Of a stretch of 44,872 nt of DNA, positions 24,559-33,210 are shown one piece after another. A program made the translations under genes and the position numbers. Origin of the DNA: Chthoniobacter flavus (GTDB taxonomy: Bacteria; Verrucomicrobiota; Verrucomicrobiia; Chthoniobacterales; JACTMZ01). Every line of letters starts with the position of its first letter. Positions within the stretch are counted from its first letter, which is position 1. The stretch is from positions 1 through 44,872 of the forward strand of contig CAMBUL010000014.1 of assembly GCA_945871065.1 (NCBI GenBank), read 5' to 3'. The notes under the pieces were generated by a model. That model was not told the origin of the DNA. It worked only from the letters and a program-made list of their open reading frames with translations, and ran no database searches.

Positions 24559-25683
24559 GTGCCATCAAAGGGCTCGATAGTCCTAACTCAGATGGCCACC
24601 GATGCTCCAACTAAAGCTGCCCGCGAGATGGAACGAGCTCAAGCGCGTGCCATAAAGGAAGAAGCGCGGCGACTCAAAGAGGAGCAGAAGGAGCTGGCCC
24701 GCCAGGCAGCAGAGGCAGAGAGGAGGGCGGCCCAAGCTGAAGTCGAGGCTTTTGAGAGTCATCTCGGCGAGTTGACGGGCGCACACAGGGTCATGCCTCA
24801 GTTCTACAATTGGTCCGCCCAACACTTTTCGCTGCCACCCCACCCGCCGGTATTTCACACAAAGAACCACTTGCGCGAAGCGGTGGAAACCGCGCTTTTA
24901 ACGCAAGAATACGAAGGATTGGAAGGGCGGTTGAGCGTGGCATGGAGCAAGGACGAGCAGTGGTATTACGAAAGCTACAGCGCTTACGAGTTGCGATACG
25001 GACGATGGGCACGGCTAAAAACTCTAGCCCAAGAACTGCATGCGGGAGACGCGAACGCAGTGGTTAATGCTCATGCTGAGTTGGAGGCTCAAGGCTTCTC
25101 GCATGCCGGCACGGAAGGGCTAGTCCTGCAGCCGTGCGATGCTCGGCGGCTCTATGTTGCGCTGCGTGTAGCGGGACGTGATATAACGCCGGGAGAAGTC
25201 AAAACACTCACCCAATCCGGTAAAGTAGCGGTAAAAACGATGGCCAAAAACCGTGCACGCGAAATCTACGAAGATTACGTATGCAGTAGCTGCCTTGCAG
25301 TCGCTCGCCGCTTATTCGGCACTCTTCCGCTGGCCGAAATAATTGTCACTGCGTACGTCCCCAGCTTGAGCGCGATTAGCGGGAATGAGACCGACGTGTC
25401 CATTGCATCAGTTCACTTTACCAAAAAGAAATTTGGTGCCTTGAACTTCGACAACCTAGACCCGTCAGACGCGCTGCAGAGCTTCCGGCATGCTGGCGAC
25501 ATGCGTGCCTCGCGAAGGGGCGAAGACTTTACTCCGATCCGACCGTTAGCATTTGAAAGTGTAAGCCAAAGCGAGTCGCCAGCAGTAGAGGTTCAGTCAC
25601 TCACCGCCCAAATCAAGGCACTGCGAGCGGCCTTCAACAAATTTCAAATCAAAAGCAATCGGACCATTGCTACTGCCCCTTAA
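24559..25683 (+). CDS. Coiled-coil protein of unknown function, partner of the membrane nuclease
   Basis: A 374-aa cytoplasmic protein. Residues about 12-70 are a highly charged coiled coil. A globular part follows with YNWSAQHFSLPPHPPVFHTK, DEQWYYESYSAYELRYGRW and, near 230-310, YEDYVCSSCLAVARRLFGTLPLAEIIVTAYVP and SIASVHFTKKKFGALNFDNLDP. No known catalytic motif was recognised. It stops 14 bases before the DUF4041-like nuclease gene, so the two are probably co-transcribed and may act together. An internal ATG at 24592 is an alternative start. Confidence 0.6.
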   Translation: MPSKGSIVLTQMATDAPTKAAREMERAQARAIKEEARRLKEEQKELARQAAEAERRAAQAEVEAFESHLGELTGAHRVMPQFYNWSAQHFSLPPHPPVFHTKNHLREAVETALLTQEYEGLEGRLSVAWSKDEQWYYESYSAYELRYGRWARLKTLAQELHAGDANAVVNAHAELEAQGFSHAGTEGLVLQPCDARRLYVALRVAGRDITPGEVKTLTQSGKVAVKTMAKNRAREIYEDYVCSSCLAVARRLFGTLPLAEIIVTAYVPSLSAISGNETDVSIASVHFTKKKFGALNFDNLDPSDALQSFRHAGDMRASRRGEDFTPIRPLAFESVSQSESPAVEVQSLTAQIKALRAAFNKFQIKSNRTIATAP

Positions 25684-25697
25684 ACCTCTCAAGAATA

Positions 25698-27446
25698 ATG
25701 CAACTCACAATCGCCATTTTCATCGTTGCGCTAATCGCAGCTGTAATCGTCCTTTACTTGCTGAAAAACAGAGCGGACAAGAAACTCCGTGCTGCTCAGA
25801 ATAGTTGCAAGGCCGAGCTTGACGCCGTAAACGCGCGCTACGCCGAGGACGCACAACGCATTCAGCAAGACTACGCACAGAGACTTGCTGCCTTGGAAGA
25901 AGAAGCAGGAAAAATCCGAGTGCACTACGAGGAGGCGGCGCGGCAGGCACAGGAAGCTTCACAAGAAGCACTAACAAAAGCGCAAGTTGAGCTAGCAAGT
26001 CTCAGTAAATATGCGGACCTGCGCGATGCTGAGGCCGAGGTCGCTGCCCGACTAACGCAAGCAATCGCAGACGCCGAAGCCCTGTATGCGGAGGCAACGG
26101 CTTCGGTCGAAGCTGCAAGCCAAATTGCCAATTTGGAGAAGCGCGAGGCGCAGGAGCGGGCGCGTGAGATTTACAGCCAAGCAGAAGCTTTGATGGTACA
26201 AGCCAACAGCGATGCGGGCAAACTACTGGCTGCCGCTGAAGCGCGCGCCCATGAAGTCGGTGGAGAGGCCTACGAGGCTCTCCAGAGCAAGGTTGCTCTC
26301 GACCAAGCGGTCCGGGCGATCAGCAATGTTATTGATGGCTACGGCGACCGCTACGTCGTGCCCACACACAGTGCAATCGACGACCTAGCGGCCGACTTTG
26401 GCCACCTCGCTGCTGGTGAGTCGCTGCGCATAGCACGGGAAAACTCCCGCCAAATGGTGCTTAGGGGCGAGGCCGCTGCCTGCGACTACGCCGAAAGTGA
26501 GCGGAGAACAACAGCCGTACGGTTCGTGATAGATGCCTTTAACGGGCGCGTAGAGGGCGTATTGAGCCGCGCAAAGCACGACAACCATGGAACGTTGGAG
26601 CAGGAAATTAGGGACGCCTTTGCGCTGGTCAACCTGAACGGGGTCGCCTTTAGAAACGCGCGGATTCAACAGCTTTATTTGGATGCACGGCTGACCGAGC
26701 TTCATTGGGCAGTCGCTGCTCAAGAATTAAAGCGCAAGGAACGCGAAGAGCAGCGCCAGATTCAGGATCAGATCAGGGAGGAGGAAAAGGCGCGGCGGGA
26801 CTTTGAGCGTGCCCAACAAGAGGCCGCCCGCGAGGAGGAGCTGATTCGCAGAGCAATGGAGAAGGCACAAGAACAGGTCTCGCAAGCAACCGAGGAGGAG
26901 CGCCGAAAGATTGAGGCACAACTTGCCGAGTTGCAGCAGAAGCTGACCGAGGCAGAGGCGAAGAGCCAGCGGGCGCTGTCGATGGCTCAACAGACCCGCG
27001 CCGGCAACGTTTACATCATCTCAAACGCGGGGTCGTTCGGGGATGACGTGCTGAAAATCGGCATGACCCGACGCCTTGAGCCTTTCGACCGGATCAAAGA
27101 GCTTGGCGATGCTTCCGTGCCGTTTGAGTTTGATGTTCACGCCATGATTCGCAGTGATGATGCCCCGACACTGGAGCGCGAGATGCACGCCGCATTTGAA
27201 GACCACCGGCTTAACAAAGTGAACTACCGTAAGGAGTTCTTCCGTGTGCCGCTGCAGACGGTCCGAGAGTTCGTTGCGATGCGACAGCTTGAGGCGACAT
27301 TTACCATGACTGCTGAAGCCCGCGAATATCGGGAGTCCGTGGCATTGGCCAAAATGACTCCTGAGGAACAGGCGCGCTACCACATCAGCGAAGATAGGGG
27401 GACGGCGAGTGCTAGAGTATTGGCGGCGGCCATGGATCTGGGCTGA
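25698..27446 (+). CDS. Membrane-anchored DUF4041 / GIY-YIG (T5orf172-type) nuclease, SNIPE-like
   Basis: A 582-aa protein with an N-terminal transmembrane helix (residues 3-22), a long coiled coil (about 25-205), a DUF4041-like central region (about 205-345, VRAISNVIDGYGDRYVVP through IQQLYLDARLTELHW), a second coiled coil (345-430), and a GIY-YIG-type nuclease: NVYIISN (Tyr439), KIGMTRR (Arg458), EREMH (Glu495, His497). TM-DUF4041-GIY-YIG is the architecture I recall for SNIPE, a phage-defence protein reported to cut incoming phage DNA at the membrane; that is from memory and not checked. It is co-transcribed with the preceding coiled-coil gene. Confidence 0.8.
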   Translation: MQLTIAIFIVALIAAVIVLYLLKNRADKKLRAAQNSCKAELDAVNARYAEDAQRIQQDYAQRLAALEEEAGKIRVHYEEAARQAQEASQEALTKAQVELASLSKYADLRDAEAEVAARLTQAIADAEALYAEATASVEAASQIANLEKREAQERAREIYSQAEALMVQANSDAGKLLAAAEARAHEVGGEAYEALQSKVALDQAVRAISNVIDGYGDRYVVPTHSAIDDLAADFGHLAAGESLRIARENSRQMVLRGEAAACDYAESERRTTAVRFVIDAFNGRVEGVLSRAKHDNHGTLEQEIRDAFALVNLNGVAFRNARIQQLYLDARLTELHWAVAAQELKRKEREEQRQIQDQIREEEKARRDFERAQQEAAREEELIRRAMEKAQEQVSQATEEERRKIEAQLAELQQKLTEAEAKSQRALSMAQQTRAGNVYIISNAGSFGDDVLKIGMTRRLEPFDRIKELGDASVPFEFDVHAMIRSDDAPTLEREMHAAFEDHRLNKVNYRKEFFRVPLQTVREFVAMRQLEATFTMTAEAREYRESVALAKMTPEEQARYHISEDRGTASARVLAAAMDLG

Positions 27447-27549
27447 GGCGAGCACCAAAAACATGGCGGGGCGGGGATCTGACAATACTTGATCAATCAA
27501 TCCCCCGGAACGATCCCTGGTCTCAGAAAAATTTTCAAAAGGACTTTTT

Positions 27550-28443
27550 ATGAAAAAGAAGCGACCCCCCAAGAAGTTGTCGCTGCCATCGGAGCCAGAG
27601 CCGGCAGCAACTACTTGGACATACGAGTCGATTAACTTTGAGGTCGCCGCCCGGAATCGCAAGCCGAGGAAGGGCCAAAGTAAAACCAAATGGGCCAAGC
27701 AGGTGGCGGCTATGGCGAAGCGAATGCGCCTTGCACAGGAGGAGCACGACCGAATTCAGCATGAAGTTTGGGAGTTGGTGAACCGCCAAGTAAGCGACGA
27801 GTCTGAGGCGATTAAACTTATCCGTTATCAGTCCGCCGGTCTAACTTCCTATGCGGAGGAGTTACGTAATAAGGCGCTGGCAGGCGACCCGTTAGCGGCA
27901 TTCGCGGCCGATCAACTGTTTCAGGCGACAGAGCAAATGGTCAAAGCCCTGTGCGAGATTGCAGGGACCCGGAGCAATTCGCCGGTGTCGGAATCCGCTG
28001 CTGCAAAGCATGCGGCTGAAGGCCTGCACACCGTCCACGCGCACACACAACGTGAGTTAGAAATGTTGCGCAAGCGGGAAGCTCGCAGGACGCTCGCAAA
28101 ATCTAGCGCCCACTACGACAAGGACTACCGTAATTTCTGCGAGGATGTTTTAGACGCGGCTATGGATCACTTCAGCCGAAGCAACGAGGTATTTGAAGCT
28201 GAGGTTTTACCAAAACATCCGTTTGCTATCGGCAATGGCAAAGCCGCTGATGTGCTTAGGAGCCAATGGGTTCGCCTGCTTACGCGCATCATGAAGCGGA
28301 GGCATGAGGCCGGCGACTTCAAGACTCCCTGGCGTAGTCGTCAGACGCAGACGAGCCGCATATTCAATGAACTGTGGGATGAGCGCGTCGAGGCTCGGGC
28401 ACGCAAGCACACGAGAAAATATAAGCTCAACTTGCCCGAGTAG
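27550..28443 (+). CDS. Basic hypothetical protein
   Basis: A 297-aa soluble, basic protein. N-terminus MKKKRPPKKLSLPSEPE is disordered; the rest is helical, with KWAKQVAAMAKRMRLAQEEHD, DPLAAFAADQLFQATEQMVKALCEIAG, HYDKDYRNFCEDVLDAAMDHF and a C-terminal basic cluster. No enzyme motif recognised. It could bind nucleic acid. It lies between the nuclease pair and the replication operon, 103 bases after the nuclease gene, with a palindromic TTGATCAA in that gap. Confidence 0.55.
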   Translation: MKKKRPPKKLSLPSEPEPAATTWTYESINFEVAARNRKPRKGQSKTKWAKQVAAMAKRMRLAQEEHDRIQHEVWELVNRQVSDESEAIKLIRYQSAGLTSYAEELRNKALAGDPLAAFAADQLFQATEQMVKALCEIAGTRSNSPVSESAAAKHAAEGLHTVHAHTQRELEMLRKREARRTLAKSSAHYDKDYRNFCEDVLDAAMDHFSRSNEVFEAEVLPKHPFAIGNGKAADVLRSQWVRLLTRIMKRRHEAGDFKTPWRSRQTQTSRIFNELWDERVEARARKHTRKYKLNLPE

Positions 28444-28446
28444 CAC

Positions 28447-28502
28447 TGCGGTAATTTTTCGGGACATTTACCGCAAGTTGTTGATCAACAATGTGTTGCG
28501 GT
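28447..28502. promoter_or_regulatory. Nested palindromes upstream of the HTH/replication operon
   Basis: Three dyads are packed into 56 bp: TGCGGTAA/TTACCGCA (28447-28454, 28468-28475), a perfect 14-bp palindrome TTGTTGATCAACAA (28478-28491), and ACCGCAA/TTGCGGT (28470-28476, 28496-28502) flanking it. They lie between the previous stop and the HTH gene, as expected for an operator bound by a dimeric regulator, possibly the HTH protein itself. The first dyad could also terminate the gene before it. Confidence 0.5.
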
Positions 28503-28536
28503 TTCAATTAGGGCGGGACTAAAGCAGATTGGGTGC

Positions 28537-28920
28537 ATGGACACATATTCCATGCAAACACACGAAGTACCACACGCACCGTTCACTCCTTCCACGCTGT
28601 TTGGCGTCACGGAGTCGGGCGAAGATACAGGCATTGTCCCCGGTCTGATGGCCTTGGACAAATTCATCGAAGGCATCGGCGTTACCCGCGAGACGCTCGT
28701 TAAGTGGCGCCGGCAGGGGCTGCTTGAGACCTGCAACATCTACGGCCGACTCTACGTCACAACGGAGGAGGTGTTACGTTTCAAGCGCAGGGTCATGTCC
28801 GGCGAGTTCGCCAAGTGCATCAAGCGCCCACAACGGGAGCAGCAGCTGGCGGACATTGCCGGCGAGGACAACGACAATGCGGAGTGCGCCTCGGCGGATC
28901 TCGTAAGGGAGGCACGATAA
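28537..28920 (+). CDS. Small helix-turn-helix DNA-binding protein (excisionase/MerR-like)
   Basis: A 127-aa protein with a winged-helix/MerR-like motif in the middle: ALDKFIEGIGVTRETLVKWRRQGLLET followed by the wing NIYGRLYVTTEEVLRFKRRV. Proteins of this size and type act as excisionases or as regulators of replication genes in integrative elements. The stop overlaps the ATG of the replication protein (TAATG), so translation is coupled and the two act in one module. It may bind the nested palindromes just upstream or the repeats at the element ends. Confidence 0.75.
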   Translation: MDTYSMQTHEVPHAPFTPSTLFGVTESGEDTGIVPGLMALDKFIEGIGVTRETLVKWRRQGLLETCNIYGRLYVTTEEVLRFKRRVMSGEFAKCIKRPQREQQLADIAGEDNDNAECASADLVREAR

Positions 28921-31900
28921 TGCACGCCACCGTGGATGGGCCACCGGACAACCTCCTCGACGCTGCAAGGTTCTACCGTGAGCGCCACGGATGGGCCGTA
29001 CATCCCCTGCATGGGCCGGCCGAGGGCAGCGAGAGGGAGAGAGGCAAGAAGCCCAAGTTGGCCGGCTACAACAAGCCGGACTACCAAGGATTGGACACGG
29101 ACGCCGCACTGGTGGCCGCATTCGGTAACGGCAAGGGCAGCAACCTCGGCATCGTGGTGCGTCCGCCCCATGTGGTGATCGATCTCGACAGCAAGAGGGA
29201 CGCCGGCGAGAGCGTCCGCGCATGGCTGGCCGAGCGGCCCGAGCTGGCGGAAGTGCCACGGGAGCGCACGGCCGGCGGGGCGCACCTACACTTCATCTGC
29301 AGGGACGCGCCCAAGCTCGACGGTGGCAAGCAAGTGGAGCAGCTCAACGAGTTCGTCACGGCGGAGATCTTTACGGGTCCGAGCAACATGGTGATCAGTC
29401 CGAGCGTCCACCCGAGCGGCCAGCGTTACGCATGGGAGGTCTTCCGCGAGGACTTCCCCGAGGTGCGCTGGCAGTTCCTGGTGGAGACATTCAAGGCGCC
29501 GGTGCAGGCACGGTCGAAAGGTCGCGGAGACGTGACTACGCTCGACGTGGAGGCATTTGCGAGGGATCTCGGCATCTATGGCCGGCGGATTCCGGGCGTG
29601 GACAACTTGGGGCGAGTTCGCCACACGATACAATGCCCGTGGCATGAATTGCACACGCTCAAGGGGACGGCACGTGAGTCCGGCACGGTGCTCTTTGAGC
29701 CAAAAGATGGTGCTCCGCCGGCCTTTGATTGTCAGCACGCGCACTGCCAGACCAAGACGATCAGTGACGTGATGAGGTGGGCTGAGGAGCAGAAGCACGG
29801 AGTGATCGACGCGCACTGTGCCAAGCAACAGGACAGGCCGGCGCACACGCCACCGATCACCACGATAGACGGCAAGCCGGCGCTCATGCTCCCGTGCGAC
29901 GATTGGACGATAGGACAATTCTCAGACCAACTTGGGCGCATCCTCTCGGCGTCCGGCGTCTACGAGCGCAGCGGCATACCCTTTACGGTCAACGCGACCA
30001 CGCACCAGTGCGAGCCGGTCACGGCGGACTTTCTGCGAACATGGGCGGAGAACTCCGTGGCGTGCTTCACAACACGGGGACACGGGCGCAACGAGTTCAA
30101 GGTCTGCAAGACCATGAGCATCGACACGGCACGGGCCGTGATCGCCTCACAGCAATTCTCCAAGCACCTCAAACCCCTGTCGCACGTTGCAATGGTGCGG
30201 ACGCCAGTCCTACGGGCAAGCGGCGACATTGTGCTACGGCCTCGGGGCTACGACCAAGAGTCCCAAGTCTACACGGCCACGGACGCCATCGATTTTGACG
30301 AGCACATGGACTTCCCCCGAGCCAAGCAAGTGCTCGACGATCTCCTCAAGGAGTTTCCGTTTGCGGAGGACGGCGGGAGGAGCAGGGCCGTGGCGATCTC
30401 CGCCATGCTGGCCGTCTACGGCAACGGTCTGATCACCGCCGGCGCCACCCGCCCGTGCTTCATCTACCTCGGCAACATGGAGGGCAGCGGTAAGACCCTG
30501 CTCGCACGCATCGCGGCGCTACCCTACGGCAATGTCCCGGTAACGGGCGGCCCATCGAAGGACGAGGAGTGGGACAAGCTGCTCCTGTCCATCGTGATCG
30601 GCGGCCGGCGCATCGTGATCTTTGACAATGTGCGCGGCCACCTCGCCAGCCAGCACCTTGAGCGGTATCTGACGAGCAGTAGCTACTCCGGGCGCATCCT
30701 TGGGGTCAGTAAGGAGTTTGAGGGCGAGGCCGGCGCTATTGTCTGCATCACCGGCAACCGTCTGACCGTCTCGCCGGATCTCCGCCGGCGCTCCCTTTTT
30801 GTGGAGCTATTCTGCCATGAGCTTTCCGCCGAGCGGCGAAGGTTCACCCGCATCCTCGATGAGCCAGCACTGACCAAATTGAGGCCGGACGCGCTGGCCG
30901 CGCTCCACGCTCTCGTGCGCCACTGGGACAGCAAGGGGCGGCCTCCGGGGCGCAACAAGCACGCCAGCTTCCCGAGATGGGCCGAGGCCATCGGCGGCAT
31001 CATGGAGGCGGCCGGCTACGCAAACCCCTGCCAACTCCCCGTGATCGATGACATGGGCGACACGGACGCCGCAGACATTCAGACCCTCTGCTCCATGATG
31101 CCGGTGGGGAAACGCTTTGAGTTCTCCGATCTGGCCGAGCTGTGCGTCGAGCATGGGTTGTTTGAGCGGGTCACGGAGCGGCGGGACGGTGAGGATCTCG
31201 ACAAGGCGGCCAAGACGGCGCTCGGGCGGGTTCTCAAGGGCTACCATGCCCGAACCACGGTGGCCGGACCTCCCGCGCTACACTTCCTTGTCCAGGGTAA
31301 GGGACACTCACGGTTCTTCACGATGAAGCCCGCCACCGGCGTACATGATCGACATGATCAACATGATGGTATCGCCAATAATGAAAACACACAAAACCCC
31401 CATAAGCCGCAGGATCATGTTCATCATGCTGATCATGCACCGGACAACACGAATAACGTGAAGTTAAGCACTCAAACCCCACCTGCACCCGTTCGCTACG
31501 TCTACGTCACGTCCCAGGATGTGCTGGCCGAGATCGCCCAAGACCTCACCAAGGCCGACAAAATGCTGGCCTTGGATCTGGAAACCTACGGGCAAGACCC
31601 GCTTAATCCGCGCAAAGGTGAGATCCGCACGCTTACCGTGGCTCGCCGGGGCGGAACCCCGTGGATCATCGACCTCAAGGCCATCGGCTACGACCTCGGT
31701 CCGGTCAAACAGGAGCTGCTCAAGCGTCCCCTAATCATCCACAACGCACGCTTTGACTTGGGCTGGCTGGCCGAGAAGCTGCAGATCCGGCCCATTGGCG
31801 TCGATACGTTGTCCCTCTCCCGTCTGCTCACGGCCGGCACGAATGACGGTAATGACCTCGGTGCAGTGCTCAAGCGCCACCTCGGTGTTGATGCACCCAA

Positions 31901-33197
31901 ACACCTCGGCCGGTCCGACTGGGGTGGTATGATGCTGTTTGAGGATCAACTTGAGTACGCCGCACGGGACGTGGCGCATCTCCATGACCTCGGCGGCAAG
32001 CTGGCGTCCGAGATCAAGGCCGCCGGCATGATGGACGTGATGAGTCTGGAAATCCATGTCCTGCAGGTGGTCCGCAACATGACCGCTACCGGGTTCGCCG
32101 TGGACGTGGGGAGGCTCGGCGCAATCAACACCAGGGCCAGCGCAGAGGCGGGCACGGCAGCCAAAACCCTGCAGGGAAAGCTCGGCCCGATCAACATGGC
32201 CTCTCCCAAGCAGCTGATGAAGGCACTCAAGGGCGCCGGTCATGGCGTGGAGAGCACGGACAACGAGGCGCTGCAGGGCATTAAGGACAAGGAGCTGGCC
32301 GCCGGCATCATAGCCTACCGCGAGTCCGAGAAGCTGGCACAACAGGCGCAAAGTCTGCTCGACGCCACCCACAACGGGCGCATCCATGCGGACTACGATC
32401 CAACCGGCACGGCCACGGGGCGCTTCTCCTGCAAGCGGCCGAATCTGCAGAATGTTTCACGGGGCGAACTGCGAGACTGCTTCATCGCATCCCCCGGCAA
32501 GCTGCTTGTGGTCTGCGACTACTCACAAGTCGAGTTGAGGCTGGCGGCGTACATAGCCAAGGACGAGAGAATGCTGACCGCCTTCCGTGACGGCATCGAT
32601 CTGCACGCTGCCACGGCGGCCATCGTGTTGGACAAGGCGCCGGCTGACGTGACCAAGCAGGACCGACAACTCGCCAAGGCGGTCAACTTTGGCCTCATCT
32701 ATGGGCAGTCCGCCCGAGGTCTGGTGCGCTACGCAAAATCCTTGTACGGCGTTGAGCTGTCCGAAAAACGGGCGCACGAGATCCGCGACAGGTTCTTCCG
32801 GGCGTACGCCGGCCTCGCACGCTGGCACAAGGTGGCAACACAGGATGCCCGAGGATTCGTAAGCGCAGAGGCGCGAACCCTGCTTGGCCGGCGACAGCAA
32901 CTCCTCGACGGCGACTGGTGGCCGCGCTTCACCCGTCTGGTCAACACGCCGGTGCAGGGTACGGCGGCGGACGGCATCAAGAAGGCGCTGGTTCGCCTCG
33001 CTCAGGCACTACCCGTGGGCGCACAGGTGGTGGCAACGATCCACGACGAGATCGTGGTCGAGTGTGAGGAGGCACAAGCGCCGGACGTGCTCGCCATGAC
33101 CAAGACCACGATGATCGAAGGCATGGCGGAGATCGCCAAGGACTGTCCAGTGGAAGTTGAGGGCGGCGTTGGTAAGACTTGGGGGTCCGCCAAGTGA
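28920..33197 (+). CDS. Fused PrimPol primase - AAA+ helicase - DEDDy exonuclease - family A DNA polymerase
   Basis: A 1425-aa replication protein. (1) Residues about 10-220: PrimPol domain with VIDLDS (Asp88, Asp90) and AHLHF (His122, His124). (2) About 235-280: Cys/His cluster (Cys239, His242, Cys271, Cys276), possibly zinc-binding. (3) About 470-720: AAA+ domain with Walker A NMEGSGKT (Lys525), Walker B RIVIFDN (Asp569) and sensor/arginine region CITGNRLTVSPDLRRRS. (4) His/Asp-rich linker about 800-850. (5) About 880-1030: 3'-5' exonuclease, LDLET (Asp886, Glu888), NARFDLGWL, YAARDVAHL. (6) About 1040-1425: PolA-type polymerase, motif A CDYSQVELR (Asp1200), motif B Arg1249/Lys1253/Tyr1261, motif C HDE (1375-1377). 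Every key residue seen is intact. GGGAGG lies upstream of the start. Confidence 0.92.
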   Translation: MHATVDGPPDNLLDAARFYRERHGWAVHPLHGPAEGSERERGKKPKLAGYNKPDYQGLDTDAALVAAFGNGKGSNLGIVVRPPHVVIDLDSKRDAGESVRAWLAERPELAEVPRERTAGGAHLHFICRDAPKLDGGKQVEQLNEFVTAEIFTGPSNMVISPSVHPSGQRYAWEVFREDFPEVRWQFLVETFKAPVQARSKGRGDVTTLDVEAFARDLGIYGRRIPGVDNLGRVRHTIQCPWHELHTLKGTARESGTVLFEPKDGAPPAFDCQHAHCQTKTISDVMRWAEEQKHGVIDAHCAKQQDRPAHTPPITTIDGKPALMLPCDDWTIGQFSDQLGRILSASGVYERSGIPFTVNATTHQCEPVTADFLRTWAENSVACFTTRGHGRNEFKVCKTMSIDTARAVIASQQFSKHLKPLSHVAMVRTPVLRASGDIVLRPRGYDQESQVYTATDAIDFDEHMDFPRAKQVLDDLLKEFPFAEDGGRSRAVAISAMLAVYGNGLITAGATRPCFIYLGNMEGSGKTLLARIAALPYGNVPVTGGPSKDEEWDKLLLSIVIGGRRIVIFDNVRGHLASQHLERYLTSSSYSGRILGVSKEFEGEAGAIVCITGNRLTVSPDLRRRSLFVELFCHELSAERRRFTRILDEPALTKLRPDALAALHALVRHWDSKGRPPGRNKHASFPRWAEAIGGIMEAAGYANPCQLPVIDDMGDTDAADIQTLCSMMPVGKRFEFSDLAELCVEHGLFERVTERRDGEDLDKAAKTALGRVLKGYHARTTVAGPPALHFLVQGKGHSRFFTMKPATGVHDRHDQHDGIANNENTQNPHKPQDHVHHADHAPDNTNNVKLSTQTPPAPVRYVYVTSQDVLAEIAQDLTKADKMLALDLETYGQDPLNPRKGEIRTLTVARRGGTPWIIDLKAIGYDLGPVKQELLKRPLIIHNARFDLGWLAEKLQIRPIGVDTLSLSRLLTAGTNDGNDLGAVLKRHLGVDAPKHLGRSDWGGMMLFEDQLEYAARDVAHLHDLGGKLASEIKAAGMMDVMSLEIHVLQVVRNMTATGFAVDVGRLGAINTRASAEAGTAAKTLQGKLGPINMASPKQLMKALKGAGHGVESTDNEALQGIKDKELAAGIIAYRESEKLAQQAQSLLDATHNGRIHADYDPTGTATGRFSCKRPNLQNVSRGELRDCFIASPGKLLVVCDYSQVELRLAAYIAKDERMLTAFRDGIDLHAATAAIVLDKAPADVTKQDRQLAKAVNFGLIYGQSARGLVRYAKSLYGVELSEKRAHEIRDRFFRAYAGLARWHKVATQDARGFVSAEARTLLGRRQQLLDGDWWPRFTRLVNTPVQGTAADGIKKALVRLAQALPVGAQVVATIHDEIVVECEEAQAPDVLAMTKTTMIEGMAEIAKDCPVEVEGGVGKTWGSAK
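31343..31439. repeat. Inverted cluster of 9-bp repeats within the replication gene (candidate origin)
   Basis: Three direct 9-bp units (acatgatc/g, starts 31343, 31352, 31361) and, 44 bases on, three units in inverted orientation (gatcatg-type, starts 31413, 31422, 31431). The spacer is AT-rich (aataatgaaaacacacaaaa) in otherwise GC-rich DNA. The units encode an HDR/HDQ/HDG and HVH/HAD linker between helicase and exonuclease domains, so a protein-level reason is also possible. Confidence 0.6.
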
Positions 33198-33210
33198 AAT
33201 CCATTAAGGA

